Made by a program: the position numbers and the translations under genes
In this document: positions 63,830 through 64,000 of the stretch, piece after piece
Layout of the letters: every line of letters begins with the position of its first letter
Numbering within the stretch: position 1 is the stretch's first letter
Assembly (NCBI RefSeq): GCF_015706575.1
Contig: NW_024037062.1
Coordinates: 6,630,811 to 6,694,810, forward strand
Length of the DNA stretch: 64,000 nucleotides
Origin: Patiria miniata
Lineage: Eukaryota > Echinodermata > Asteroidea > Valvatida > Asterinidae
Direction: 5' to 3'
The notes under the pieces: generated by a model
Seen by the model: only the letters and a program-made list of their open reading frames with translations
Database searches by the model: none
What the model was told of the DNA's origin: nothing

Positions 63830-64000
63830 GAGCGCCCTCATTTTGATGGGAACTACCTTGATCAGGGCACAGTGCGATGGTACGACGCGATAAAAGTCGC
63901 GAGGGACAACGTGATGCACGACACAAAGTACGACGCGACGCACGACACGACGCACGACGCCAAGCATGACGATAAGCATGATGCGCAACAAAAGGGGCAA
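63830..64000. repeat. Degenerate GACGCACGAC repeats
   Basis: ACGACGCGA, GACGCACGACACGACGCACG and similar 10-bp words repeat to the window edge. Related words occur at 49830-49935 and 61470-61505. Period about 10 bp, degenerate. Confidence 0.55.

Overview
The window is intron-rich, transposon-dense eukaryotic DNA. It has AG/GT-bounded exons, a CR1-type LINE, tRNA-headed SINEs, and many short inverted-repeat elements. There is no operon structure, ribosome binding site or CRISPR. The SINE bodies, a CR1 LINE with a 2A-like peptide and the F5/8C genes fit a marine invertebrate deuterostome, an echinoderm being my best guess; this is inference, not proof. Two runs of exactly 500 N (13533-14032, 34829-35328) are assembly gaps of unknown true size.

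The main host gene is a prosaposin-like (multi-saposin) gene on the + strand. Thirteen phase-0 exons are visible between 15279 and 34189, covering parts of five tandem saposin B-type domains. Each domain is split over three exons: a CxxC exon, a middle exon with Cys 3-4, and a tail exon with C-x5-C. The 5' end is missing, perhaps in the first gap, and the 3' end is missing at or beyond the second. Three exons carry single-base indels, and a decayed duplicate of one middle exon lies at 19698-19815.

On the - strand, two paralogous pieces of a discoidin (F5/8 type C) domain gene flank the saposin gene: 12720-12854 plus 3725-3948, and 41751-41885 plus 40774-40994. They share exon phases and parts of the intron, so they come from a segmental duplication or are tandem domains of one gene. 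In the second case the saposin gene would sit inside an intron on the opposite strand. A possible signal-peptide exon at 60893-61076 (-) has a compatible splice phase.

Most of the rest is mobile or repeated DNA. About 4.0-12.25 kb is a stack of repeats rich in TGACGTCA that expands the first F5/8C intron and carries a near full-length CR1 LINE (7209-10876, -). The saposin introns hold foldback elements, SINEs, hAT-like and Tc1/mariner-like MITEs and minisatellites. From 42 to 60 kb there are three tandem duplications (42.5-46.4, 52.2-54.7, 56.1-60.0 kb) built from a family ending in GGTTTTCCCGGCC and from other repeats. The same stretch holds a 1.03-kb foldback with inverted 42-bp arrays (48197-49225) and an 868-bp inverted-repeat element with a 6-bp target duplication (50964-51831). 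From 61.1 to 64 kb I see no gene, only low-copy repeats. No LTR element or virus-like element was recognised.
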